Assembly (NCBI GenBank): GCA_030698575.1
Contig: JAUYMQ010000065.1
Coordinates: 1 to 14,135 of the forward strand
Direction: 5' to 3'
Length of the DNA stretch: 14,135 nt
Source: Deltaproteobacteria bacterium
Lineage (GTDB): Bacteria > JAUYMQ01
The position numbers and the translations under genes are program-made. Under the pieces are notes generated by a model. The model was not told the DNA's origin, did not search any database, and worked only from the letters and a program-made list of their open reading frames with translations. This document shows, piece after piece, positions 7,161 to 13,515 of this stretch. Position 1 is the first letter of the stretch. Each line of letters begins with the position of its first letter.

Positions 7161-7952
7161 TCACCTCCCTTTGAACTCCGGCTTTCGTTTTTCCAGAAAG
7201 GCGCGGGGACCCTCCTGGGCGTCCTCGCTCTGCCGAACCGGCTCGGCGATCCGCTGCTCGAGGCGGAGTCCCTCATCGAGCGAAAGGTCGAGGCCGCTCC
7301 AGACAGCGGCCTTCGCGGCCCGAACGGCGAGCGGCGCGTTTTCGGCTATTCGGATCGCGATGGACAAAGCCTCCTCGCGCAGGCGCGCGAGCGGGACAAC
7401 CTTTGTGACCAGCCCGATCCGCTCCGCCTCGCGTGCATCAATCCGCCGACCGCTCAGAATGAGATCGAGTGCTCGTTCCGGCCCGATGAGGCGAGGAAGC
7501 CTTTGCGTCCCGCCTGCGCCGGGGATGATCCCGCGCGTCACCTCGGGGAGGCCGAAGGTCGCGTTCTCGGAGGCGATCCGGAGATCACAGGCGAGGGCTG
7601 TCTCGAGGCCACCGGCGAGGCAGTACCCGTTGATTGCCGCGATGATCGGTTTGTCGATTCGAAGGTTGCGCGTGATCCCGCCCAGACCGGGCTCGCTATC
7701 AGCGCGCCGCAGCCGCTCGGACGAAGTCATGCTCTTGTAGAACTCTCCTACCCCGCGAAGATCGGCTCCGGAACAGAAGGCTTTTTCACCTGCACCGGTG
7801 AGAACGGCCACCCGCAGGCGGTCGTCGTCCCTGAACTCACTCCAGGCCCGGGTGAGTTCATCACTTGTCCCAGAGTCGAGCGCGTTATGTACTTCCGGAC
7901 GATCGATGGTCAGGATCGCGACGGATCCATCGCGTTCGAAACGGATGCTCAC
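7161..7952 (-). CDS. Enoyl-CoA hydratase (crotonase family), with both catalytic glutamates
   Basis: A 263-residue crotonase-fold enzyme that adds water to a 2-enoyl-CoA. The first oxyanion-hole segment is FCSGADL (59-65) and the second is LAGGLETAL (112-120). The two hydratase glutamates appear as Glu117 in that segment and Glu137 in LPEVTRGIIPGAGG (135-148), so true hydratase activity is likely. The C terminus ends in the usual EGPRAFLEKRKPEFKGR type tail. GTG 7952 has GGAG about 6 nt upstream and overlaps the DUF35 stop by four bases (GTGA). It follows the aldolase pair and precedes the citryl-CoA-lyase-like gene. In the inferred pathway it acts after the acyl-CoA dehydrogenase. Isomerase or other crotonase reactions are possible but less likely given both Glu residues. 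Confidence 0.9.
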   Translation of the reverse strand: MSIRFERDGSVAILTIDRPEVHNALDSGTSDELTRAWSEFRDDDRLRVAVLTGAGEKAFCSGADLRGVGEFYKSMTSSERLRRADSEPGLGGITRNLRIDKPIIAAINGYCLAGGLETALACDLRIASENATFGLPEVTRGIIPGAGGTQRLPRLIGPERALDLILSGRRIDAREAERIGLVTKVVPLARLREEALSIAIRIAENAPLAVRAAKAAVWSGLDLSLDEGLRLEQRIAEPVRQSEDAQEGPRAFLEKRKPEFKGR

Positions 7953-8374
7953 GACGGCTCCTTTTCCGGCCCCGCCGGCTCGAAACGGGGCAGCGTGAAT
8001 TCGCCCACGTTTTCGAATCGCGCGCGCACGGGCATGTCGATTCGAACGCGTTCGGGCGCGCAGCCGACCACGTTCGAGACCAGGCGCGGGCCCTCGCGGA
8101 GCTCGATGACCGCCACCACGTACGGCTGGGGAAGCCCTGGGTGATAGGTCCGGCGGTAGACGGCGAACGTCCGGACCGCGCCTTCGCCTGACGCCGTCCG
8201 GGTGGTGATGCGCATCGCCCAGCAACGCGGACAACAGGGCCCGGGCGGCAGAAAGAGGTGCCCGCAGGATTCACATGCGCAGAGATCGAGCCTTCCTTGC
8301 CGGCAGGCCTCCCAGAAACGGCGCGTCAGGGCGTCCGGTTCGGGTAACGGTGGCGTAGTTGCGTCGGGATCCAC
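7949..8374 (-). CDS. DUF35 OB-fold / zinc-ribbon protein, partner of the thiolase-like protein
   Basis: A 141-residue protein with an N-terminal rubredoxin-like zinc ribbon (CxxC at Cys34/Cys37 and CxxC at Cys48/Cys51, with extra Cys32 and Cys47), followed by a DUF35 OB-fold domain. Such proteins form complexes with thiolase-like proteins. In actinobacterial steroid side-chain breakdown, an Ltp protein with a DUF35 partner makes a retro-aldolase. Here the gene lies 2 nt after the thiolase-like gene, which strongly supports a pair. The GTG start at 8374 has GGGAGG 5 nt upstream, and the stop overlaps the hydratase start. The pairing is read from the gene order; the aldolase role is inferred from characterised relatives. 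Confidence 0.85.
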   Translation of the reverse strand: MDPDATTPPLPEPDALTRRFWEACRQGRLDLCACESCGHLFLPPGPCCPRCWAMRITTRTASGEGAVRTFAVYRRTYHPGLPQPYVVAVIELREGPRLVSNVVGCAPERVRIDMPVRARFENVGEFTLPRFEPAGPEKEPS

Positions 8375-8376
8375 GC

Positions 8377-9510
8377 TTACCTCCCGAGCACGAGTGTCGC
8401 GTGCGTGTTCATGCCGAGGCCGTGACCCGAGACAAGCGCGATCTCGGCGCCCGGAACCTGCCGCTCGCCGGCTTCTCCCCGCAGCTGCCGGACCGCCTCG
8501 ATCACGTGGAGCATGCCCCCGCCGTACCCCTCGGCCAGGAGGCCGCCGCTTGGATTCACGGCAAGCTTTCCGCCGGGCGCGATGCGTCCTCCTTCGACAA
8601 AAGGCCCGGCCTCCCCCTTCTTGCAGAACCCGTAGTCCTCGAGCTGAAGCAGGACCACGATCGTGAAGCAGTCGTAGAGCAGCGCGACGTCGACGTCATC
8701 CGCGGTCACACCCGCGCGCGCCAGGGCCTCGGGGCCGCAGCGCGCCGCGGGAAGCGTCTCGAAATGCTCAGGGGAGGTGAAGGTCCGGAGCCGATGCGCC
8801 TGGGCCTGGGAGAGAATCCGCGCGAAGGGACGGCGTAGAGCAGCGGCGCGCTCCTCCGTGGTCACCAGGACCGCCGCGGCCCCATCCGACACGAGGCAGC
8901 AATCCAGTTTTCGAAGCGGATCCACGACCGGGTCGGATTCGAGATACTCCTGCAGGCTGATCGGCCGTCGTTTCTGTGCGTGAGGCGTTCGGGCGCCGCA
9001 TGCCCGCGCCGCGACGGCGACCTCTCCGAGGTGCTCCGGGCGCGTGCCGTACAGATGCATGTGCCTCTGCGCGGCCATCGCGTGCAGGCCCACGGCCCCG
9101 AACAAGCCATAGGCCGCGTCGTCACCCCGTCCGTAGGCGTAGGCGCCCGGCGTCGAGAGCGCGCTGTCGCCGTACACGCAAAGGCAGGTCGAGCAGAGAC
9201 CGGCTTCGACGGCCAGCGCGGCGCGGCCGACAATCGCGGCGCTTCCGGCGCCGCCGAGAATCTCCGTCCCCGTGTAGAGCGGATCGATCCCGAGGAGGCC
9301 GCCGAGCCTGAGGAAGTGAGGCGTGATTCCCTCCATGGGCCCCCGGGCGAAGCCGGGATCGGTGAGGAGCCCGTCGATCTCCAGGGGGTCGAGCCCCGCG
9401 TCCCGGGCGGCGAGGGCGGCCGCTTCCGCCTCCAGCTCGAAAGCGCTCCGGCCCGGATGCTTCCCGAAGGAGGTGTGTCCGACGCCGGCGATGACGGCGC
9501 GCCGCTTCAC
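8377..9510 (-). CDS. Thiolase-like protein (SCP-x/Ltp type, likely aldolase)
   Basis: A 377-residue thiolase-fold protein. The usual nucleophilic cysteine region near residue 90 reads GGAGSAAIV with no Cys. The normal thiolase GHPxGA motif is replaced by SGGLLAEGYGGG, and the C-terminal Cys-Gly-Gly-Gly motif is replaced by SGHGLGMN. These changes mark the non-thiolytic lipid-transfer-protein group (Ltp-like), some of which act with DUF35 proteins as retro-aldolases on beta-hydroxy-acyl-CoAs, for example in steroid side-chain shortening. The DUF35 gene follows after 2 nt. The GTG start at 9510 overlaps the acyl-CoA dehydrogenase stop by four bases, and a GGGGAG site lies about 10 nt upstream. 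Classic beta-ketothiolase activity is unlikely. The substrate is unknown. Confidence 0.85.
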   Translation of the reverse strand: MKRRAVIAGVGHTSFGKHPGRSAFELEAEAAALAARDAGLDPLEIDGLLTDPGFARGPMEGITPHFLRLGGLLGIDPLYTGTEILGGAGSAAIVGRAALAVEAGLCSTCLCVYGDSALSTPGAYAYGRGDDAAYGLFGAVGLHAMAAQRHMHLYGTRPEHLGEVAVAARACGARTPHAQKRRPISLQEYLESDPVVDPLRKLDCCLVSDGAAAVLVTTEERAAALRRPFARILSQAQAHRLRTFTSPEHFETLPAARCGPEALARAGVTADDVDVALLYDCFTIVVLLQLEDYGFCKKGEAGPFVEGGRIAPGGKLAVNPSGGLLAEGYGGGMLHVIEAVRQLRGEAGERQVPGAEIALVSGHGLGMNTHATLVLGR

Positions 9511-10664
9511 GGCCGGCGGCTCCCCATGCGACGCTTCGAGATGATCTCACGCATGATCTCGCTCGTTCCAGCTCCGATGCCCCAGTTTTGCACGCCGCGC
9601 GTGCAGCGCGCCACGTAGCACTCCTCCATGAACCCGTATCCGCCGAACGCCTGCCCGCAGTCGAGGATCAAACGCCGCGCAAGCTCCGCTGCATAGAGCT
9701 TCGCCATGCTCACGCCGACCTCCGCCTCCGGATCTCCCGATACGAGCTGATCCGCGGCGCGATAGGCGAGAAGCTCTGAAGCCTCGAGTTCGGTCATGAG
9801 GTCAGCCATGCGGTGGCGCCAGATCTGCATGGACGCAATGGTTTTTCCGAACGCCTTGCGCTCTTCGAGATAAGCCAGCGTATCATCGAGCAGATCGCGG
9901 CAGAGCGCGTTGGCCATCGTCGCGAGGACGAGGCGCTCGCCCTGGAAGGAACCCATGATGTAGTGAAAACCTGAGCCCTCCTTGCCGATGAGAAAACGCT
10001 CCGGAACGCGGACGTCATCGAAGAAGAGCTCGGCCGTATCGCTCGAATGCAGATCGATCTTCTTGAGGCGCTTGCTGACCGAGAACCCGTCCATGTCTGT
10101 CGGGCAGACGAGGAGACTCACGCCGTCGGGCCCCGGGCCTCCCGTTCGGACCGCAAGGGTGATGAAGTCGGCACGGGTGCCATTGGAGATGAAGGTCTTG
10201 GCTCCCCGGATCACATAGTCGCCTCCGTCCAGCTTTGCCGTCGTCCGGAGTGAGGCAACATCGGAGCCACCGCCGGGCTCGGTCACGCCCAGGGCGATTA
10301 TCTTCTCGCCGCTGATCGCCGGTAGCAGCCAATCGCGCCGCAGCTCGTCCGACCCGTGATCGTGGATCACCGAGGTCGCCATCTCGCACTGCACGAGCAA
10401 TCCGACCACGCACCCGAGGTCTCGCCCTTTCACGAGCTCCTCGACAAGAATCACCGTGTACCAGTAATCGAGGCCGCTGCCGCCCCATTCCGGATCGAAG
10501 CGGATTCCCAGAAAGCCGAGCTTGCCGGCTTTGCGAAAGAGATCGTCGGGGAAATAGCCCTCCATCTGCCATCGCTCGGCATTGGGCCGGATCTCATCTT
10601 GCGTGAAGCGCCGGACCGAATCGCGGAACGCGCGATGCTGATCCGTCCATTGAGGAAAGGGCAT
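9507..10664 (-). CDS. Acyl-CoA dehydrogenase
   Basis: A 385-residue flavoprotein that makes an alpha,beta double bond in an acyl-CoA. The FAD/substrate segment TEPGGGSD is at 128-135 and FISNGT at 158-163. The C-terminal helix ends in GAGTSEIMREI (364-374). The Glu that normally precedes GT is Ala365 here, but Glu243 in the QGERLVLA segment matches the relocated base of isovaleryl- and long-chain acyl-CoA dehydrogenases. The enzyme is therefore probably active and may prefer branched or long acyl chains. I chose ATG 10664 because GGAGG lies 5 nt before it. A GTG at 10697 would overlap the tetR stop (GTGA) but has no good ribosome site. It is the first enzyme gene after the regulator and overlaps the thiolase-like gene. 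Confidence 0.92.
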   Translation of the reverse strand: MPFPQWTDQHRAFRDSVRRFTQDEIRPNAERWQMEGYFPDDLFRKAGKLGFLGIRFDPEWGGSGLDYWYTVILVEELVKGRDLGCVVGLLVQCEMATSVIHDHGSDELRRDWLLPAISGEKIIALGVTEPGGGSDVASLRTTAKLDGGDYVIRGAKTFISNGTRADFITLAVRTGGPGPDGVSLLVCPTDMDGFSVSKRLKKIDLHSSDTAELFFDDVRVPERFLIGKEGSGFHYIMGSFQGERLVLATMANALCRDLLDDTLAYLEERKAFGKTIASMQIWRHRMADLMTELEASELLAYRAADQLVSGDPEAEVGVSMAKLYAAELARRLILDCGQAFGGYGFMEECYVARCTRGVQNWGIGAGTSEIMREIISKRRMGSRRP

Positions 10665-10693
10665 GGCTGCCTCCGTCTGGCCGAGGTCTTTCT

Positions 10694-11329
10694 TCACCCG
10701 CTCTGCTGTCGGGGTTCCGCGATCCCTCTCGCGAAGACTTCGTCCATGAGGCCGATGATCTCGTCGAAGGGATAGTCACGCGCCCCCGATGTCTCTCGCT
10801 CGACGAGGAAGCGGCCGAGGTGAAACATGAGGTAGGCGACTCGTTCAGAATCGATCCGGCGAATCGTCCCCTCTGTCATGCCTTCGTCGAGAACACGCGT
10901 CAGGATATCGATGATCCGCCGCTCCTGATCGCGCGTGAATCCGTGAGCGATGGCCTCGAGGGTCATTTCGTCGTCGCGTACGAGCGCCAGCCGGAGTACG
11001 TGGTTACGCGCATAGATGGCGCGCGTGAGTTCCACGATTCGCCTGATCTTCTTGCCGGCGCGCCAGTCGCTCCTGGCGACTTCCTCGGCCTCGTTAATGA
11101 ATTCCTCAGCGCCCCTTTCGAGCAAGCTTGCGTAGAGCACCTCCTTGCTCGTGAAGTGCGTGTAGAGGGTGGCCCTCGAGCAGTTCGCCTCGCGCGCCAC
11201 CTCGTCCATCGTGGTCTTGCGGGGGCCGAAGCGAACAAAACGCCTGTGCGCTGCATCGAGAATCGCGCCCCGCATCGCTGCTTTCTTCCGGGTCGTTTTC
11301 CGGGTGACCTGTGCCGTTTTTCTCACCAT
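10694..11329 (-). CDS. TetR/AcrR-family transcriptional regulator
   Basis: A 211-residue regulator. A basic N-terminal tail (about residues 3-20, rich in Lys/Arg/Thr) is followed by the TetR helix-turn-helix at about 39-60 (TTMDEVAREANCSRATLYTHF) and an all-helical ligand-binding domain of normal length. Relatives repress catabolic operons and let go when an acyl-CoA or other pathway compound binds. The ATG at 11329 has no ribosome site, and the best promoter would start transcription almost at the ATG, so the message may be leaderless. A start at Met19 (11275) is possible. It is the first gene of the minus-strand operon and faces the divergent plus-strand operon across 108 bp. It therefore probably controls both and itself through the inverted repeat between them. 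Confidence 0.9.
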   Translation of the reverse strand: MVRKTAQVTRKTTRKKAAMRGAILDAAHRRFVRFGPRKTTMDEVAREANCSRATLYTHFTSKEVLYASLLERGAEEFINEAEEVARSDWRAGKKIRRIVELTRAIYARNHVLRLALVRDDEMTLEAIAHGFTRDQERRIIDILTRVLDEGMTEGTIRRIDSERVAYLMFHLGRFLVERETSGARDYPFDEIIGLMDEVFARGIAEPRQQSG

Positions 11330-11336
11330 GAATATA

Positions 11337-11365
11337 CAAATAGACACTTGACGTATAATTGTCAA
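11337..11365 (-). promoter_or_regulatory. Promoter of the tetR/acyl-CoA operon
   Basis: On the minus strand a perfect -35 TTGACA (11365-11360) is followed after 17 bases by TATTTG (11342-11337), a weak -10. Transcription would begin at or within a few bases of the tetR ATG (11329). The operator-like repeat 11348-11365 overlaps the -35 and the spacer. Confidence 0.45.
11348..11365. promoter_or_regulatory. Inverted repeat TTGAC-N8-GTCAA, candidate TetR operator
   Basis: A perfect 5-bp inverted repeat with an 8-base A/T-rich centre lies between the divergent genes. It covers the -35 of the tetR promoter. On the plus strand it contains a perfect TATAAT (11354-11359), though no good -35 precedes that; TTGACG (11348) with TCATAT (11371) at 17 bases is another option for the plus-strand promoter. 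Binding here would control both directions. The TTGAC half-site is also seen in the palindrome upstream of the sulfotransferase, there with 6 bases between the half-sites. Confidence 0.5.
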
Positions 11366-11379
11366 TATGTTCATATGTG

Positions 11380-11397
11380 CCCGTGGGGATCCACGGG
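11380..11397 (+). repeat. Leader hairpin 1 of the amidohydrolase operon
   Basis: A perfect 7-bp stem CCCGTGG / CCACGGG closes a 4-base loop in the short 5' leader of the plus-strand operon. No T-run follows. It could stabilise the mRNA or act with the second hairpin in translational control; this is inference. Confidence 0.45.
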
Positions 11398-11402
11398 AAA
11401 AG

Positions 11403-11419
11403 CCGGGGCCCTGCCCCGG
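11403..11419 (+). repeat. Leader hairpin 2 of the amidohydrolase operon
   Basis: A second perfect 7-bp stem, CCGGGGC / GCCCCGG with a 3-base loop, begins 5 nt after the first. It ends a few bases before the GAGGAG ribosome site (11425-11430) of the amidohydrolase. It is very GC-rich and would be stable, but it leaves the ribosome site free. No T-run follows, so it does not look like a terminator. Confidence 0.45.
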
Positions 11420-11437
11420 GGGACGAGGAGAAAGGCC

Positions 11438-12292
11438 ATGACTGAACGCGTGAGGGCCATCGATGCCTGGGGCACGTTGACGCCGCCGGGCACCTTCGAG
11501 CGCTGGCCCGAGGAGTTCCGGAGCATCTTCCGGCGTTACGGCACCCTCGAGATCTTCGAGCGGGGGGTGACTGTCGAGCAGATGATCGAGGAGATGGACA
11601 GCGCGGGGGTCGAACGGGTGATGCTCTCGGCGTTCGGCTACGGCGATATACACATCGTCACGAACGAGGAGGTGGCGGAAACTGTCGCCAAACATCCCGA
11701 CCGGTTCACGGGGGTAGGCACCGTCGATCCGCGCGGGAAGCCGATGGACGTGCTGCGCGAGATCGAGCACCTCGCCAGGGACCTCGGACTCAAGGGGCTG
11801 AGACTCGAGCCCTACGGGTACGGCAATGGAATGGTCGGGGCCCCCCCGAACGAGAAGATGTACTGGCCCGTTTACGCGAAGTGCGTGGAACTCGGACTTC
11901 CGGTCGCCATCCAGGTGGGACACACGGGGCCGCTGCTGCCGTCGGAAGCGGGACGCCCGATCTATCTCGATGAGGTCGCGCTCTCCTTCCCCGAGCTCGT
12001 GATCATCGGCTGCCACCTCGGCCAGCCGTGGCACGAGGAGATGATGATCCTCGCCTGGAAGCACCCCAACGTCTACGTCGAGACCAGCGCACGCGCACCG
12101 AAGCACTGGCCGGACTCGTTCGTGAAGTTCGCGAGCACCTATGGACAGGACAAGGTGCTCTGGGCGACCGATTACCCGCTGCTGACCTTCGACCGAACAT
12201 TGAAGGAGCTTCGCGATCTTGGTCTGAAAGATGACGTCTACCGAAAAATCGCCCGTGACAACGCGATTCGCGCCTTCAGTCTGGAGAAGTAG
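11438..12292 (+). CDS. Amidohydrolase_2 family TIM-barrel hydrolase/decarboxylase-like protein
   Basis: A 284-residue member of the amidohydrolase_2 group (TIM-barrel metal enzymes such as ACMSD-type decarboxylases and lactonases). His162 in QVGHTG, His193 in GCHLGQPW and Asp245 in WATDYP match the usual metal/catalytic positions. The first HxH motif that normally opens these proteins is missing: the site reads IDAWGTL (8-14), so metal binding must differ or be weaker. Length is typical for the small members. ATG 11438 has GAGGAG 7 nt upstream. It is the first gene of the plus-strand operon and is followed after 2 nt by the thioesterase. Hydrolysis of a ring or lactone, or decarboxylation, is possible. 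I cannot choose between them. Confidence 0.85.
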   Translation: MTERVRAIDAWGTLTPPGTFERWPEEFRSIFRRYGTLEIFERGVTVEQMIEEMDSAGVERVMLSAFGYGDIHIVTNEEVAETVAKHPDRFTGVGTVDPRGKPMDVLREIEHLARDLGLKGLRLEPYGYGNGMVGAPPNEKMYWPVYAKCVELGLPVAIQVGHTGPLLPSEAGRPIYLDEVALSFPELVIIGCHLGQPWHEEMMILAWKHPNVYVETSARAPKHWPDSFVKFASTYGQDKVLWATDYPLLTFDRTLKELRDLGLKDDVYRKIARDNAIRAFSLEK

Positions 12293-12294
12293 GC

Positions 12295-12738
12295 ATGGAC
12301 GCCCGGGCGATGGCGGCTGTTCTCGATCGCATTCCCTATACGCGCGAGCTGGGTCTCGTTCTCGATGCCGCCGGCGACGGGGAGGTTCGCATGACGCTCC
12401 CCGACCAGGACGCCACGCGAAATCTCGTGGGGACCGTGCACGCGGGGGCGCTTTTCGCTTTCGGTGAGACCGTCGCCGGAGTCGCCGCGGGACTTCAGAC
12501 GCTTGATCACGCCTTCCCTTTCGCGCGCGGCGCGCGAATCCGCTACGCGCATCCGGCCGCCGGGTTGGTGCGGGGGCTGGCGCGCGTGTCTCCTGCCGAG
12601 GCGACCCGCGTTCTCGAGGAGGTCGATCGTGACGGACGTTCGGAACTGAGAGTTCTCGTCGTGCTCCAGGATAGTCATGAGAAAACCGTTGCGGAGCTGG
12701 AGGTGGATTACGCCTTCCGGCCCGTCGGGGGAAAGTGA
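12295..12738 (+). CDS. Hot-dog-fold thioesterase (PaaI/DUF4442-like)
   Basis: A 147-residue single hot-dog-domain protein, probably an acyl-CoA thioesterase that frees CoA from stalled or end-product thioesters. The central helix segment NLVGTVHAGALFAFGETVAG (about 43-62) carries the HAGALF pattern typical of PaaI-like thioesterases, with an acidic residue (Glu58) in the helix where family members place the catalytic acid. The start ATG 12295 follows the amidohydrolase stop by 2 nt, with a GGAG about 8 nt upstream inside that gene. Its stop overlaps a possible GTG of the next gene. The function comes from the fold; substrate unknown. Confidence 0.85.
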   Translation: MDARAMAAVLDRIPYTRELGLVLDAAGDGEVRMTLPDQDATRNLVGTVHAGALFAFGETVAGVAAGLQTLDHAFPFARGARIRYAHPAAGLVRGLARVSPAEATRVLEEVDRDGRSELRVLVVLQDSHEKTVAELEVDYAFRPVGGK

Positions 12739-12740
12739 CG

Positions 12741-13514
12741 ATGACGATTCGACTGGAGAGAAAAGAAGGAATTGCCACGATCACCCTCGCGAGACCGAAA
12801 GATCTGAACGCGCTCAACCTGGAGACCGTCGACGCGCTCGTGGACGCGCTGGACTCGGTGCGGGCGGAGGGCGACCGTGTGCTGGTGCTTGCGGGCGAGG
12901 GCAGGGCCTTCTGCGCCGGCGCGGATCGCGCGGAGATGATCCTGCGCGAGCCGAGAGAGTGGGAGCCCATCGTGGATCGTTACCTCGATCCGGTGCGGCG
13001 CATTGCGGACCTGGACATTCCCGTGATCGCCCGCCTCCACGGCGACACGGTGGGCGGCGGCTTCGGCCTTGCGATCGCGTCTGATTTCCGCATTGCGGCG
13101 GAGGGCATCCGCCTCGGCGCCCCGTTCGTGCGTGTCGGGCTGGCGGGTTGCGACATGTCGGCGGGCTATTACCTCCCCCGCCTGATCGGCCTCGGTCCGG
13201 CGACGGAGTTGATGATGACCGGAAGGCTCGTGCGCGCCGATGAGGCGCTTGCGCTCGGGCTGGTGCACCGCGTGGTCCCCGCCGATCGCCTCGATGAGGA
13301 AGTGGGGAACCTTGCCGAAAGTCTTTGCGCCGGCCCGCCGATCGCGCTCGCGTTCACCAAGCGGGCGATCCGGCGCTCCCTCGACCGTGGCCGGGATGAG
13401 GAGTTCGACTACGAGATTTTCGCGCAGGTGCAGTGCATCCAGACGGAAGATCACCGTGAGGGGGTGAAGGCCTTCTTCGATGAAAAGCGCTCACCGGTCT
13501 TCAGGGGACGATGA
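12741..13514 (+). CDS. Crotonase-family protein lacking both hydratase glutamates
   Basis: A 257-residue crotonase-fold protein. Oxyanion-hole segments are present (FCAGADR at 58-63; GDTVGGGFGLA at 101-111). The two positions that hold catalytic Glu in enoyl-CoA hydratase appear to be Gly109 and Phe129 (GAPFVRVGL), followed by LAGCDMSAGYYLPRLIG (134-150). A variant of this kind is common among annotated EchA-like proteins. It may be an isomerase, a hydrolase or another crotonase reaction rather than a water-adding enzyme. I use ATG 12741, which has GGGGGA 8 nt upstream; GTG 12735 (GTGA overlap with the thioesterase stop) is an alternative. The next gene starts 1 nt after its stop. The other crotonase in the window (7161-7952) keeps both Glu, so the two are not redundant. 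Confidence 0.88.
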   Translation: MTIRLERKEGIATITLARPKDLNALNLETVDALVDALDSVRAEGDRVLVLAGEGRAFCAGADRAEMILREPREWEPIVDRYLDPVRRIADLDIPVIARLHGDTVGGGFGLAIASDFRIAAEGIRLGAPFVRVGLAGCDMSAGYYLPRLIGLGPATELMMTGRLVRADEALALGLVHRVVPADRLDEEVGNLAESLCAGPPIALAFTKRAIRRSLDRGRDEEFDYEIFAQVQCIQTEDHREGVKAFFDEKRSPVFRGR

Positions 13515-13515
13515 C

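Noticed and set aside
6301-9510. Repeated GTGA stop/start overlaps and GGGAGGTRAGCGTG junctions as a possible special signal
   Set aside because: These are ordinary translational coupling in tightly packed high-GC operons. I used them only to choose start codons.
10664-10697. GTG 10697 as start of the acyl-CoA dehydrogenase (GTGA overlap with tetR)
   Set aside because: There is no good ribosome site before it, while ATG 10664 has GGAGG at 5 nt. The extra 11 residues are not family-like.
10820-12292. A 490-codon plus-strand frame that would extend the amidohydrolase leftwards across tetR
   Set aside because: The first ~206 codons are antisense to tetR and have no recognisable domain. The ribosome site at 11425 and the family length support ATG 11438.
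10694-12970. A 758-codon minus-strand open frame covering tetR and the region antisense to the amidohydrolase, thioesterase and crotonase
   Set aside because: Only the last 211 codons match a TetR protein. The rest is low-complexity and opposes well-supported plus-strand genes.
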